In this document: piece after piece, positions 1 to 9,003 of the stretch
Layout: each line of letters starts with the position of its first letter
How positions within the stretch are numbered: the first letter of the stretch is position 1
Source: Aestuariivirga litoralis
GTDB taxonomy: Bacteria > Pseudomonadota > Alphaproteobacteria > Rhizobiales > Aestuariivirgaceae
Assembly: GCF_015714715.1 (NCBI RefSeq)
Contig: NZ_WAHS01000002.1
Location: forward strand, 372,001-436,000
DNA length: 64,000 nt
Reading direction: 5' to 3'
The notes under the pieces: model-generated
The model's database searches: none
The model's input: only the letters and a program-made list of their open reading frames with translations
What the model was told of the DNA's origin: nothing
Translations under genes and position numbers: made by a program

Positions 1-69
1 AACTCTCCTGACAGCAAAGCAAACACGGTTCAAAAAACCATGTTGCCCCCTCTGTCAGGAACCTGAGAG
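1..69 (-). promoter_or_regulatory. Expression platform of the glycine riboswitch
   Basis: Downstream of aptamer 2 on the minus strand a 9-bp inverted repeat (52-60 with 6-14) encloses a second hairpin (36-46 with 19-30, loop 31-35). The last 14 bases, CTGTCAGGAGAGTT (14 to 1), can also pair with the AACTCTC and CCTGACAG segments at the 3' end of aptamer 2 (about 69 to 52). The long hairpin would therefore compete with the folded aptamer. I infer a switch between these two folds. Which state is ON depends on the unseen gene start. Confidence 0.6.
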
Positions 70-235
70 TTTCCGCCTGCCCTGTCACTCCGACACAGGG
101 TAAGCTTTCTCCTTCGGTGAAAGGCAGGATGCCTTTGCTCTCCAGAGTTCAATCCACTTCGCGGTCCTTTTGCCTGAGAGTTTCCGGGGCGGTTGCTCCT
201 TCGGCATCGGGAATAAACCCGATTTCTCCCGCAAT
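60..235 (-). promoter_or_regulatory. Tandem glycine riboswitch (two aptamers)
   Basis: Read on the minus strand, the sequence has two successive glycine-aptamer cores. Aptamer 1 (about 231 to 163) contains GCCGAAGGAGCAA and then AACTCTCAGGCAAAAGGACC. Aptamer 2 (about 147 to 60) starts with CTCTGGAGAGCAAAGGC, then CACCGAAGGAG and AACTCTCAGG. The short linker and the paired ACCGAAGG / CTCAGG signatures are those of the two-aptamer gcvT-type riboswitch. The controlled gene lies left of position 1 and cannot be seen; in related bacteria it is usually the glycine cleavage operon or a glycine/alanine symporter. Confidence 0.93.
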
Positions 236-303
236 AGTGGTGACGCAGAACAGGACCGATGATAGAACTTGCAGCAACTAAGTCAAGAAAAGCAGGAAAT
301 GCC

Positions 304-1224
304 ATGTTTTACGGGGAACCAGAGGGTACCGGTTACGAAATTCTCGACAAGCGTTTTGAACAGCTGAAGACCGGCCATGGCCGCGTTGAACGCCTGTGGA
401 CGGGTGCGCGCTGGACCGAAGGCCCTGCGTGGTTTCCCGCCGGCCGGTATTTGCTGTTCTCGGATATTCCCAACAACCGCATGATGCGTTTCGATGAGAC
501 TGATGGCAGCGTTTCCACCTTCCGCCAGCCCTCGAACAATTCCAACGGCAACACCCGCGACTTTCAGGGCCGCCTTGTCAGCTGCGAGCATCTCGCCCGC
601 CGTGTCACGCGCACCGAGCATGATGGTTCGATCACTGTTCTCGCATCGCATCTCGATGGTAAGCGCTTCAACTCGCCCAATGACGTGGTGGTGAAGAGCG
701 ATGGCTCCATCTGGTTCACCGATCCAAGCTACGGAATCCTCGCCGATTATGAAGGTGGCCGTGCCGAGAGCGAAATCGGCCGCTGCAATGTCTACCGCAT
801 CGATGGCCAGAGCGGTGATATCACGCTGGTGGCCGATGATTTCGAAAAGCCCAATGGCCTCGCCTTCTCGCCCGATGAAAGCCTGCTCTATATCGCCGAC
901 ACCGGTGCGAGCCATTTGGTGAACGGCCCCAAACACATTCGCCGTTTCAAGGTGGATGGCGCCAGGCTGCGCGGCGGCGAAGTTTTCGCCACCTGCACGG
1001 CCGGCCTGTTTGACGGCTTCCGGCTGGATAGCGATGGCCGCATCTGGACCTCAGCCGCCGATGGCGTGCACTGCTATGAACCAGACGGCACGCTGATCGG
1101 CAAAGTGCTGATTCCGGAACTGGTCGCCAATGTCAGCTGGGGCGGCGCAAAATTGAACCGCCTCTTCATCTGCGGCACCACATCGCTCTATTCGGTCTAT
1201 CTGTCGGTCAACGGCACAAGATAA
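304..1224 (+). CDS. SMP-30/gluconolactonase/LRE family protein
   Basis: A 306-residue six-bladed beta-propeller hydrolase of the SMP-30/gluconolactonase family; members open sugar lactones such as D-glucono-1,5-lactone, usually with one bound divalent metal. Family marks are WTEGPAWFPAGRYLLFSDIP near residues 38-57, SPNDVVVKSDGSIWFTDPSYG in the middle and EKPNGLAFSPDESLLYIADT later, which hold the metal-ligand Glu, Asn and Asp positions. The reading frame is open from 259, but ATG 304 has AGGAAA 5 bases upstream and gives the family's usual N terminus; a start at 259 would run into the promoter region of the divergent riboswitch transcript. The true substrate is unknown. Confidence 0.85.
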   Translation: MFYGEPEGTGYEILDKRFEQLKTGHGRVERLWTGARWTEGPAWFPAGRYLLFSDIPNNRMMRFDETDGSVSTFRQPSNNSNGNTRDFQGRLVSCEHLARRVTRTEHDGSITVLASHLDGKRFNSPNDVVVKSDGSIWFTDPSYGILADYEGGRAESEIGRCNVYRIDGQSGDITLVADDFEKPNGLAFSPDESLLYIADTGASHLVNGPKHIRRFKVDGARLRGGEVFATCTAGLFDGFRLDSDGRIWTSAADGVHCYEPDGTLIGKVLIPELVANVSWGGAKLNRLFICGTTSLYSVYLSVNGTR

Positions 1225-1229
1225 ACTTT

Positions 1230-1691
1230 ATGTATCTCGCCATCGTCTTGCTCACCATGCTGGTTCTTCCGGTTGCTTCCATGCTGGTTCATCATGGCAT
1301 GGAGCCGTCTCTTCCATGGATAGTGCTGCTGGGCCGCTGGTTCGTGTTCTGGGGCGTGGGCGCAAGATTAGGTCTTGCCGGCTTCCGCCAATATCTCCGC
1401 CCTGAATTCACGGCGCGGAACATTTTCCACATGAAAGGCGATGAAGCCTTGCCCTTGGTGAAAGAGCTCGGCGCAGCCAATCTTGCCGCCGGCGTCACGG
1501 GCCTGCTCTCGCTCGTCATGCCCAGCTTCGTGCTTCCCGCTGCCATCTATGCGCTGATCTTCTATGCAAATGCAGGATGGGCGCATGTCATGCGGCCCGG
1601 ACGTTTGCTCAACGAAAACATCGCCATGATCAGCGATCTTTTCATTGCGCTCATTCTGGCTGTCTACGTGCTTGGATCGGTCTTTTCATAG
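1230..1691 (+). CDS. Small integral membrane protein, DUF6790-like
   Basis: A 153-residue membrane protein with about four hydrophobic segments (roughly residues 1-20, 27-45, 85-115 and 130-152). The central RLGLAGFRQYLRPEFTARNIF block followed by KELGAANLAAGV is typical of a conserved family of unknown function that I recognise as DUF6790-like, from memory. It starts 5 bases after the SMP-30 gene stop and is probably cotranscribed with it. It faces secA tail to tail with 31 bases between, and I see no clear terminator there. No function can be assigned. Confidence 0.7.
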   Translation: MYLAIVLLTMLVLPVASMLVHHGMEPSLPWIVLLGRWFVFWGVGARLGLAGFRQYLRPEFTARNIFHMKGDEALPLVKELGAANLAAGVTGLLSLVMPSFVLPAAIYALIFYANAGWAHVMRPGRLLNENIAMISDLFIALILAVYVLGSVFS

Positions 1692-1722
1692 TTGACTGAC
1701 TGCGCGCTGAACGCCCAAAGCG

Positions 1723-4500
1723 TCAAACGAAAGCCCCATGGCAGTGCTTGTATTTCTTGCCTGAGCCGCAGGGGCAATCGTCATTGCGGGCAACCTTGCC
1801 CCAGGTTTCCGGCTTCTTCGGATTGAATTTCGCCGCTGCCTTCTTCAGCGCAGCCTTTTTCTTCGCCGGGGCCGCAGCCTCCATCGTCATCTGGCCAACG
1901 ACAACATTTTGATCGCCGCCTTCATCCTGGTGCGATGTCGCATCGATGTGATGCATTTCCATCGGGGGCAAGGGCGTTTCATCCGGCAAACCATCTGGCG
2001 GCTGTGATTGCAATTGCACGCGCATCAACTGGCTGGTCACCGCTTCCTTCAGGTTTGACACCATGTCCTGGAACATGTTGTAGCCTTCGGTTTTGTATTC
2101 GTTCAGCGGGTCGCGCTGGCCATAACCACGCAAATGGATCACCTGGCGCAGGTAATCATTGGCAATGATGTGCTCGCGCCATAGCTTGTCCAATGTCTGC
2201 AGCAGTACTGATTTTTCAATCTGATGCGGCAGGTTCTGGCCGGGCATGGCCTGGTTCCATTCCTCGCGCTTGGCGATATACATGCCGTCCACAGTTTCCA
2301 GCACACGCTCGCGGATCTGTTCTTCCGCAATGCCTTCTTCCTTGGCCCAGTCATCGACCGGGAAATCAATCGCCACTGCGTCACGCAGCTTTTCGCGCAG
2401 GCCCACCGCATCCCAAGATTCCGCATAAGCGTTTTCAGGGATATGCTTTGAAACCAGCTCGCTCACCACGTCATGGCGCATGTCATCAACGGTTTCGGAA
2501 ACTTCCTCGCCCTTCATGATGCTGACGCGCTGGTCGAAGATCACCTTGCGCTGGTCGTTCATCACGTTGTCGAATTTCAGCAGGTTTTTGCGGATATCGA
2601 AGTTGCGCGCTTCCACTTTCTTCTGCGCCGTTTCCAGCGCCTTGTTGATCCAGGTGGAAACAATCGCCTCGCCTTCCTTAAGGCCCAGCTTCTGCAACAT
2701 GCCATCCAGACGATCGGTGCCGAAGATGCGCATCAGATCATCTTGCAGCGAGAGATAGAAGCGCGAACGGCCAGGATCGCCCTGGCGTCCGGAACGGCCA
2801 CGCAACTGGTTGTCGATGCGGCGGCTTTCATGGCGTTCGGTGCCGATCACAAAGAGACCGCCAGCATCGAGCACGATGCGCTTGTTGGATTCAATCTCAT
2901 CAACGATTTTCTGGATGGCGCGATTGCGCTCAGGTCCTTCCGGCAAATGTGCGAGCTCCTGCTCAACACGCATGTCCAGATTGCCGCCCAGCTTGATGTC
3001 GGTGCCGCGGCCGGCCATGTTGGTGGCGATGGTCACAGCACCCGGCGCACCGGCCTGCGCGATGATCTGGGCTTCCTGTTCATGGAAGCGCGCATTCAAA
3101 ACGTTATGCTGGATTTTTGCAGCGGTAAGTGCTGCCGAAAGCTGCTCTGATTTTTCAATCGAAGCGGTGCCGACGAGCACCGGTTGTCCACCAGCGGTGG
3201 CGACGCGGATCGTCTCGATGATCGAGGTAAACTTCTCGCGCTCGGTGCGGTAAACTTCATCGCTTTCGTCGAGGCGTGCCACCGGCACGTTGGTCGGCAC
3301 TTCGAGAACATCAAGCCCATAGATGTCGATGAACTCATCCACTTCGGTGAGTGCTGTACCAGTCATGCCCGCAAGCTTGTCATACATGCGGAAATAATTC
3401 TGGAAAGTGATCGAAGCCATCGTCACATTTTCAGGCTGAACCTGCACGTGTTCCTTGGCTTCGATGGCCTGATGCAGGCCTTCCGAATAGCGCCGGCCCG
3501 GCATCATGCGGCCAGTGAATTCGTCAATGATGACCACTTCGCCATCCTTGACGATATAGTCCTTGTCCAGCGTGAATAGCTTGTGTGCGCGCAGGGCGTT
3601 CTGGATGTGATGCACCACGGTCACGTTGGCCGCATCATACAGCGTGCCGCCCTTGATCACGCCAGCCGCCAGCAGCATCTGCTCGAGATGTTCATTGCCG
3701 GCTTCCGTCAGCGTCACCTGGCGCTGCTTTTCATCGAGTTCAAAGTCTTCCGCCAGAAGCTGCGGAATGAACTTGTCCAGCGTGTTGTAGAGATCAGACT
3801 TGTCGTCCACCGGGCCTGAAATGATCAGCGGCGTGCGCGCTTCGTCGATCAGGATCGAGTCCACTTCGTCAACGATGGCGAAGTTGTGCTCACGCTGCAC
3901 CATCTCTTCGAGATGATACTTCATGTTGTCACGCAGATAATCGAAACCCAGCTCGTTGTTGGTGCCGTAAGTCACATCGCAAGCGTAGGCCGCACGGCGC
4001 TGATTATCATCCAGCCCGTGCACGATCACGCCGGTGGTCATCCCAAGTGTGGCAAACACCTTGCCCATCCAGGCCGAGTCACGCTTGGCCAGATAGTCAT
4101 TCACCGTCACCACGTGAACACCCTTGCCAGCAAGGGCGGCGAGATAGACCGGAAGCGTGGAGACCAGCGTCTTGCCTTCACCGGTTTTCATCTCGGCAAT
4201 CATGCCGGCATTGAGCACCATGCCGCCCACCATCTGCACATCGAAATGGCGCAGACCAAGAGAACGCTTGGCGGCTTCGCGCACGGCAGCAAAGGCCGGC
4301 ACCAGCAGATCATCCAGCGTCTTGCCTTCGGCCAGTTCGGCACGGAATTTGGCAGTCAGACCCATCAACTCGGAATCGCTTAGGGCTTCATACTCCGGCT
4401 CCATCGCATTGATGGCCGGCACCTTCTTCTGGTAGGTCACCAACTTGCGGCCGTTCGTCGTCCCAAAAACCTTGGCGGCGAGAGTTCCCAATCCGAGCAT
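1723..4500 (-). CDS. secA: Preprotein translocase ATPase SecA
   Basis: The motor of the SecYEG export channel, driving unfolded preproteins across the inner membrane. 925 residues, normal length. Visible: Walker [10 protein letters not shown] (about 104-112), [16 protein letters not shown] (about 207-222), [12 protein letters not shown], the helicase motifs [11 protein letters not shown] and [12 protein letters not shown], and a C-terminal zinc and SecB-binding tail [17 protein letters not shown] 4500 ([10 protein letters not shown]) is chosen; the frame is open 24 bases further upstream, but that adds residues not seen in the family. It is divergent from the periplasmic isomerase gene, which would fold what SecA exports. 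Confidence 0.98.
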   Translation of the reverse strand: MLGLGTLAAKVFGTTNGRKLVTYQKKVPAINAMEPEYEALSDSELMGLTAKFRAELAEGKTLDDLLVPAFAAVREAAKRSLGLRHFDVQMVGGMVLNAGMIAEMKTGEGKTLVSTLPVYLAALAGKGVHVVTVNDYLAKRDSAWMGKVFATLGMTTGVIVHGLDDNQRRAAYACDVTYGTNNELGFDYLRDNMKYHLEEMVQREHNFAIVDEVDSILIDEARTPLIISGPVDDKSDLYNTLDKFIPQLLAEDFELDEKQRQVTLTEAGNEHLEQMLLAAGVIKGGTLYDAANVTVVHHIQNALRAHKLFTLDKDYIVKDGEVVIIDEFTGRMMPGRRYSEGLHQAIEAKEHVQVQPENVTMASITFQNYFRMYDKLAGMTGTALTEVDEFIDIYGLDVLEVPTNVPVARLDESDEVYRTEREKFTSIIETIRVATAGGQPVLVGTASIEKSEQLSAALTAAKIQHNVLNARFHEQEAQIIAQAGAPGAVTIATNMAGRGTDIKLGGNLDMRVEQELAHLPEGPERNRAIQKIVDEIESNKRIVLDAGGLFVIGTERHESRRIDNQLRGRSGRQGDPGRSRFYLSLQDDLMRIFGTDRLDGMLQKLGLKEGEAIVSTWINKALETAQKKVEARNFDIRKNLLKFDNVMNDQRKVIFDQRVSIMKGEEVSETVDDMRHDVVSELVSKHIPENAYAESWDAVGLREKLRDAVAIDFPVDDWAKEEGIAEEQIRERVLETVDGMYIAKREEWNQAMPGQNLPHQIEKSVLLQTLDKLWREHIIANDYLRQVIHLRGYGQRDPLNEYKTEGYNMFQDMVSNLKEAVTSQLMRVQLQSQPPDGLPDETPLPPMEMHHIDATSHQDEGGDQNVVVGQMTMEAAAPAKKKAALKKAAAKFNPKKPETWGKVARNDDCPCGSGKKYKHCHGAFV

Positions 4501-4593
4501 GTGATTCGTTCCTGGCGGGCGCAAAAGCCCTTAGAATGGTTAAGCGATTTGGGCCGCATATAGCCCAGGGATGGGGCTTGGGGAAAGCCTCTC

Positions 4594-4637
4594 ATCCAAT
4601 TGGATTGAAATAGGGGTTGAACCGTACGGTTTCAACC
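4594..4637. promoter_or_regulatory. Two palindromes upstream of the PPIase gene
   Basis: ATCCAATTGGAT (4594-4605) is a perfect 12-base palindrome. Ten bases on, GGTTGAACCGT (4615-4625) and ACGGTTTCAACC (4626-4637) form a nearly perfect 23-base palindrome with one extra T. They lie between the divergent secA and PPIase starts, so they may be operators or a leader hairpin. No regulator is known to me for these sequences. Confidence 0.4.
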
Positions 4638-4744
4638 TGTTGCATAGCGGCAACATGGTCTGCAAAAGGCATATTCTTGCCTTGTTTGCGGGGCAAGGGC
4701 CCAATATACGAACGCCACCCCGCCTCATAGACTTGATGGATTTC

Positions 4745-5758
4745 ATGAACCAGATGCAATTTTCCCTGAAAACCGCTTTGTTGGCTGGTCTCTTCAGCCT
4801 TACAGTTCTGGGCCAGGCCCTGGCTCAGACCGCTGCACCCGCAACCGCCGCCAATCCAAAGGAAGACAAGGTTATTGCCACGGTCAATGGCTACGAAATC
4901 AAGACGTCCGAGGTCCGGATGGCCTTTGATGACGTGGTGGGCCAGCTTCCCAACATGCCCGCCAAATTGCGTTTCCCCTTCGTAGTGGAATTCCTGGTTG
5001 AGCGCCATTTGCTGGCCCAGGTTGCCGCCAAGGAAGGCATCGCCGATAGCGAAGACTACAAGCGCCGCCTCGCTGCCTATCAGGCCAAGGCGCTGCGTGA
5101 TTCCTACCTGACGGAAAAAGTCGCCCCCTCTGTCACCGAGGCCGAAATCAAGGCTGCCTATGACAAGGAAAGCGCAAAAGTCTCTCAGACTGAACGTATC
5201 CGCGCTCGTCACATTCTGGTGGCCACCGAAAAAGAAGCCAATGACATTGAAGCCAAGCTGAAGGCTGGCTCCAAGTTCGAAGACTTGGCCAAGCAATACA
5301 GCCTGGACGGCTCCAAGGATTACGGTGGCGACCTCGGTTACTTTACCGCTCCTGAAATGGTGCCGGATTTCTCCAAGGCCGCCTTCGCCCTCAAAGTGGG
5401 TGAAGTCTCTGCCCCAGTGAAAACCGATTACGGTTGGCACATCATCCGCCTCGATGACCGCAAGATGGGTTCGGCCCAGCCTTACGACCAGGTGAAGGAC
5501 GCGATCAAGAATGTGTTGGTGCGCGACAAGGTGCAGGCTTTGCTGGCTTCGCTGCAGGGCACCGCCAAGGTTGAAATTCTCGATGAGGATCTGAAGAAGG
5601 CGCAAGCCGAAGCTCAGGCCCAGCAGAAAGCCCTGAGAGACAAGCAACAGCAGAATGGTGCCGCCGCCGCTGTTCAGGGCGAAGGCGATGGAAGCACCGA
5701 CCAGAGCGGCAAGGGCGACTTGAGCTTGCCCGGCACCGACGACCAGCAGCAAAACTAA
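4745..5758 (+). CDS. Periplasmic peptidyl-prolyl cis-trans isomerase, SurA/PpiC (parvulin) type
   Basis: A 337-residue exported folding factor. The N terminus [17 protein letters not shown]... ending in LGQALAQ is a Sec signal peptide. A SurA-like N-terminal helical domain (about 40-145) is followed by one parvulin domain (about 150-245) beginning [13 protein letters not shown] and containing [16 protein letters not shown] and [10 protein letters not shown]. The C-terminal 50 residues are Gln/Ala/Asp-rich and low complexity. The frame is open from 4571, but a signal peptide appears only if translation starts at ATG 4745 (or 4754). The secA - isomerase - argJ - mutT order is common in Rhizobiales. 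Confidence 0.9.
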   Translation: MNQMQFSLKTALLAGLFSLTVLGQALAQTAAPATAANPKEDKVIATVNGYEIKTSEVRMAFDDVVGQLPNMPAKLRFPFVVEFLVERHLLAQVAAKEGIADSEDYKRRLAAYQAKALRDSYLTEKVAPSVTEAEIKAAYDKESAKVSQTERIRARHILVATEKEANDIEAKLKAGSKFEDLAKQYSLDGSKDYGGDLGYFTAPEMVPDFSKAAFALKVGEVSAPVKTDYGWHIIRLDDRKMGSAQPYDQVKDAIKNVLVRDKVQALLASLQGTAKVEILDEDLKKAQAEAQAQQKALRDKQQQNGAAAAVQGEGDGSTDQSGKGDLSLPGTDDQQQN

Positions 5759-5774
5759 TCCACGGAGATCCATA

Positions 5775-6995
5775 ATGGCGCATGCCGTTTCACCCCTTGC
5801 GCCAACCAGCTTTCCAGAGATGCCCGCAATCGCGGGCATTTCTTTGGCCGCTGCGGCAACCGGCATCCGCTATAAAGGCCGCCCCGATGTCCTGCTGGCA
5901 ATCGTGCCCCAGAGCACTACGGTGGCCGGCTGTCTTACCAAATCCAAATCTCCCTCGGCCCCAGTTGATTGGTGTGTCGCCAGCCTGAAACAGGGCAAGG
6001 CGCGGGCACTTGTCGTCAATGCCGGCAATGCCAATGCCTTCACCGGAAAAGCCGGCATCGCCACCGTAAAGGCCGTGGCCCAGGCCACCGCCAAATTGAT
6101 CGGCTGCAAGCCTGCCGAAGTTTTCCAGGCCTCAACCGGGGTGATCGGCGAACCGCTGAACCCCGCCCCCATCACCGGCGCGCTGGAACAGCTCAAAGCC
6201 GATGTGAAGGAAGACGCCTGGAGCATGGCGGCCTCCGCCATCATGACCACCGACACCTTCGCCAAGATGGCGACAGTGAAGGCCAAGGTCGGCGGTAAGA
6301 CCATCACCATCAACGGCATCGCCAAAGGCTCGGGCATGATTGCACCCGACATGGCCACCATGCTGGTCTTCATTTTTACCGATGCGAAAATGGCAGCCAA
6401 GCCGCTGCAAAAGGCACTGACGGCCGCAGTAAACCCAAGCTTCAACTGCATCACGGTGGATGGCGATACTTCTACCTCAGACACGGTGCTGCTGTTTGCC
6501 ACCGGCGCAGGCGCCGAGGTGAAATCACCCGCCGACCATAAGGCCTTCAACAAGGCGCTTGATGCGCTCTGCCTCGACTTGGCTCTGCAAGTCGCCAAGG
6601 ATGGCGAAGGCGCGGAAAAGCTGATCGAGATCAAGATCACCGGCGCCGAGAATGACAAGGCTGCCCACAAGATTGGCATGACCATCGCCAATTCACCCCT
6701 GGTGAAAACCGCGATTGCTGGCGAAGACGCCAATTGGGGCCGCATCGTCATGGCCATCGGAAAATCCGGCGAGAAGGCTATCCGCGACAAGCTCCGCATC
6801 AAGATCGGCGGCATTCTTGTTGCGGCCAAGGGCATGAAGGATCCGAACTACAAGGAAGCCGACATCATGCCCCACATGAAAGGCCGCGACATCAGGATCG
6901 AGGCTGACATTGGTGTAGGCAAGGGCAAATCCACCGTGTGGACCTGCGACCTCACCCACCGCTATATCGACATCAATGGTTCCTACCGCAGCTAG
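5775..6995 (+). CDS. argJ: Bifunctional glutamate N-acetyltransferase / amino-acid N-acetyltransferase ArgJ
   Basis: Transfers acetyl from N-acetylornithine to glutamate, recycling acetyl in arginine biosynthesis; many members also use acetyl-CoA. 406 residues, normal length. ArgJ cleaves itself between Ala and Thr in the conserved [12 protein letters not shown] motif, with Thr near residue 195 as the nucleophile; that motif and the upstream KGSG are intact. Further marks are [10 protein letters not shown] near 82-91 and the C-terminal end [20 protein letters not shown]. It starts 16 bases after the isomerase gene and is followed 4 bases later by mutT, suggesting one transcript. Confidence 0.97.
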   Translation: MAHAVSPLAPTSFPEMPAIAGISLAAAATGIRYKGRPDVLLAIVPQSTTVAGCLTKSKSPSAPVDWCVASLKQGKARALVVNAGNANAFTGKAGIATVKAVAQATAKLIGCKPAEVFQASTGVIGEPLNPAPITGALEQLKADVKEDAWSMAASAIMTTDTFAKMATVKAKVGGKTITINGIAKGSGMIAPDMATMLVFIFTDAKMAAKPLQKALTAAVNPSFNCITVDGDTSTSDTVLLFATGAGAEVKSPADHKAFNKALDALCLDLALQVAKDGEGAEKLIEIKITGAENDKAAHKIGMTIANSPLVKTAIAGEDANWGRIVMAIGKSGEKAIRDKLRIKIGGILVAAKGMKDPNYKEADIMPHMKGRDIRIEADIGVGKGKSTVWTCDLTHRYIDINGSYRS

Positions 6996-6999
6996 CGCG

Positions 7000-7398
7000 A
7001 TGAAAGTCACACTCGTTTGCGCGGTGGCGCTGGTGGATGCTGATGGGCGCGTGCTCATCGCCAAGCGGCCGGAGGGCAAACAGCTGGCCGGGATGTGGGA
7101 ATTTCCCGGTGGCAAACTCGAAGCGGGCGAACGCCCCGAGACAGCTTTGATCCGTGAACTCAAGGAAGAGCTGGGCATCAATGTCGAGCAATCCTGCCTC
7201 GCCCCGCTCACTTTTGCCTCACATGCCTATGACGACTTCCATCTGCTGATGCCGCTCTATGTCTGCCGCCGCTGGAAGGGCATTCCGACCGCACTGGAAG
7301 GCCAGGAATTGAAATGGGCTTTCCCACGTGATTTGCACACATATCCCATGCCGCCCGCAGACCTGCCGCTGATCCCGCATCTCGTGGATTTGCTCTAG
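7000..7398 (+). CDS. mutT: Nudix hydrolase, MutT-type 8-oxo-dGTP diphosphatase
   Basis: A 132-residue Nudix enzyme that most likely cleans 8-oxo-dGTP from the nucleotide pool. The Nudix box runs from GGKLEAGERPETALIRELKE to the following EL-GI (about residues 32-54) with all Glu ligands present, preceded by MWEFPGG. The frame is open to 6976, but ATG 7000 lies 4 bases after the argJ stop and gives MKVTLVCAVALVD, the usual MutT start; an earlier start would overlap argJ. Confidence 0.9.
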   Translation: MKVTLVCAVALVDADGRVLIAKRPEGKQLAGMWEFPGGKLEAGERPETALIRELKEELGINVEQSCLAPLTFASHAYDDFHLLMPLYVCRRWKGIPTALEGQELKWAFPRDLHTYPMPPADLPLIPHLVDLL

Positions 7399-7425
7399 AT
7401 TCCAATTTCTGCCAATTTCACTGGC

Positions 7426-9003
7426 ATGAGAAATTTCCAGCGTCCCGGCCGTTCCCCTGTTCGTGTGACGGAAGCGGCCGCCGCCACGTCACATCCCTTG
7501 GCCACCAGCGCCGCATTGAAAATTCTGCGCGCCGGCGGCAACGCGATTGACGCAGCCGTTGCGGCTGGTGCCGTGCTGGCCGTGGTTGAACCGCAATCCA
7601 CCGGCATCGGTGGTGATGGCTTCATGCTCTACGCGCCAAAGGGGTCGGCCAAGATCATCGGCTTCAACGGCTCCGGCAAGGCGCCGCAGAAAGCGGATGT
7701 AAAGTGGTTTCAGTCGCAGGGTATCACCTCCATCGGCGGCCACAGCCCGCATAGCGTGACCATTCCCGGCCTGATCGACATGTGGGCACAAGTGCTCAGC
7801 GATCACGGCACGATGGAACTGGGCCGCGTGCTGGAAGACGCCATTCATTATGCTGAAGCAGGCTATGTCATTGCGGATCGTGTGGCCTTCGACTGGAACC
7901 GCGAAACCGCAACCATCTCGCATGATGCCAATTCTGCGCGCGTCTTTTCGCCCGTGATTAACGCTGGTGATGTTCACCGGCAACCAGTTCTGGCGCAAAC
8001 GCTGAAAGCCGTGGCGCAACATGGCCGCGATGCCTTCTATAAGGGCGCACTGGCCGAAGACATGGTGCAGCATTTGAACGCGCTCGGTGGCCTTCACAGC
8101 GTGGAAGATTTCGTGGCAGCCAAAGGCGAATATGTCGCGCCCATCAGCACCAGCTATCGCGGCCACGAAATTCATCAAATCCCGCCGAACAATCAGGGCC
8201 TGACTGCTTTAGTCATGCTGAACCTGCTGGAGAGTTTTGATCTCACCAAACTCGCAGCACTCTCGCCTGAACGCCTGCATCTTGAAATCGAAGCCGGAAG
8301 GCTGGCCTATTACATCCGCGATCAATTTATCGGAGACCCGCGTCAGGCCGACATCAAAACCGCTGAATTGCTCAGCAAGGATTTTGCCGCAAGCTTGCGC
8401 AAGCGCATCAATACCGCCACCGCGATGACAGACATCAAACCCATCAAGCTGGAAAAATCCGATACCGTCTATCTCACCATTGTAGACCGCGACCGCAATG
8501 CCGTGAGCTTCATCAACTCGGTTTATCACTCCTTCGGTTCCGGCATTATGAGCCCCAAGACTGGCGTGCTGCTGCAGAACCGCGGCATGGGCTTCAAGAT
8601 CGATCCCGCGCATCCCAATTGCATCGCGCCGGGTAAACGCCCGTTGCACACGATCATGCCCGGCTTCGTTACCAGGAATGGCAAGGCGTTGATGCCCTAC
8701 GGTGTGATGGGCGGCGATTATCAGCCCTTCGGCCATGTGCATTTGCTGCAGAACATTTTCGATTTCGGGATGGACCCGCAGGCCGCGCTTGATGCGCCGC
8801 GCGTTTTCGCTTCGGCAGGCGCAGTCGAAGCCGAAGATGGCATCGCGTCCAGCACGCGAAGCGCCTTGTCTAGCATGGGTCACAAAGTGGTCCAGGCCCC
8901 AGAGCCCCTGGGCGGCGGGCAAGCCATCCTGATCGATTGGGATAAAGGCACCCTCACCGCCGGTTCCGAGCCGCGCAAGGACGGTTGCGCGCTGGGTTAC
9001 TAA
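7426..9003 (+). CDS. ggt: Gamma-glutamyltransferase family protein
   Basis: An Ntn hydrolase of the gamma-glutamyltransferase family that removes or transfers gamma-glutamyl groups, for example from glutathione. 525 residues. The N-terminal part contains NAIDAAVAAGAVLAVVEPQS and GIGGDGFMLY. Self-cleavage would occur before the catalytic Thr near residue 347 in DTVYLTIVDRDRNAVSF, matching the TTHxSVVD motif of well-studied enzymes with Val-Tyr replacing Thr-His. No signal peptide is visible, so it is probably cytoplasmic, unlike the classical periplasmic enzyme. Its stop overlaps that of the convergent oxidase gene by 4 bases. Confidence 0.88.
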   Translation: MRNFQRPGRSPVRVTEAAAATSHPLATSAALKILRAGGNAIDAAVAAGAVLAVVEPQSTGIGGDGFMLYAPKGSAKIIGFNGSGKAPQKADVKWFQSQGITSIGGHSPHSVTIPGLIDMWAQVLSDHGTMELGRVLEDAIHYAEAGYVIADRVAFDWNRETATISHDANSARVFSPVINAGDVHRQPVLAQTLKAVAQHGRDAFYKGALAEDMVQHLNALGGLHSVEDFVAAKGEYVAPISTSYRGHEIHQIPPNNQGLTALVMLNLLESFDLTKLAALSPERLHLEIEAGRLAYYIRDQFIGDPRQADIKTAELLSKDFAASLRKRINTATAMTDIKPIKLEKSDTVYLTIVDRDRNAVSFINSVYHSFGSGIMSPKTGVLLQNRGMGFKIDPAHPNCIAPGKRPLHTIMPGFVTRNGKALMPYGVMGGDYQPFGHVHLLQNIFDFGMDPQAALDAPRVFASAGAVEAEDGIASSTRSALSSMGHKVVQAPEPLGGGQAILIDWDKGTLTAGSEPRKDGCALGY

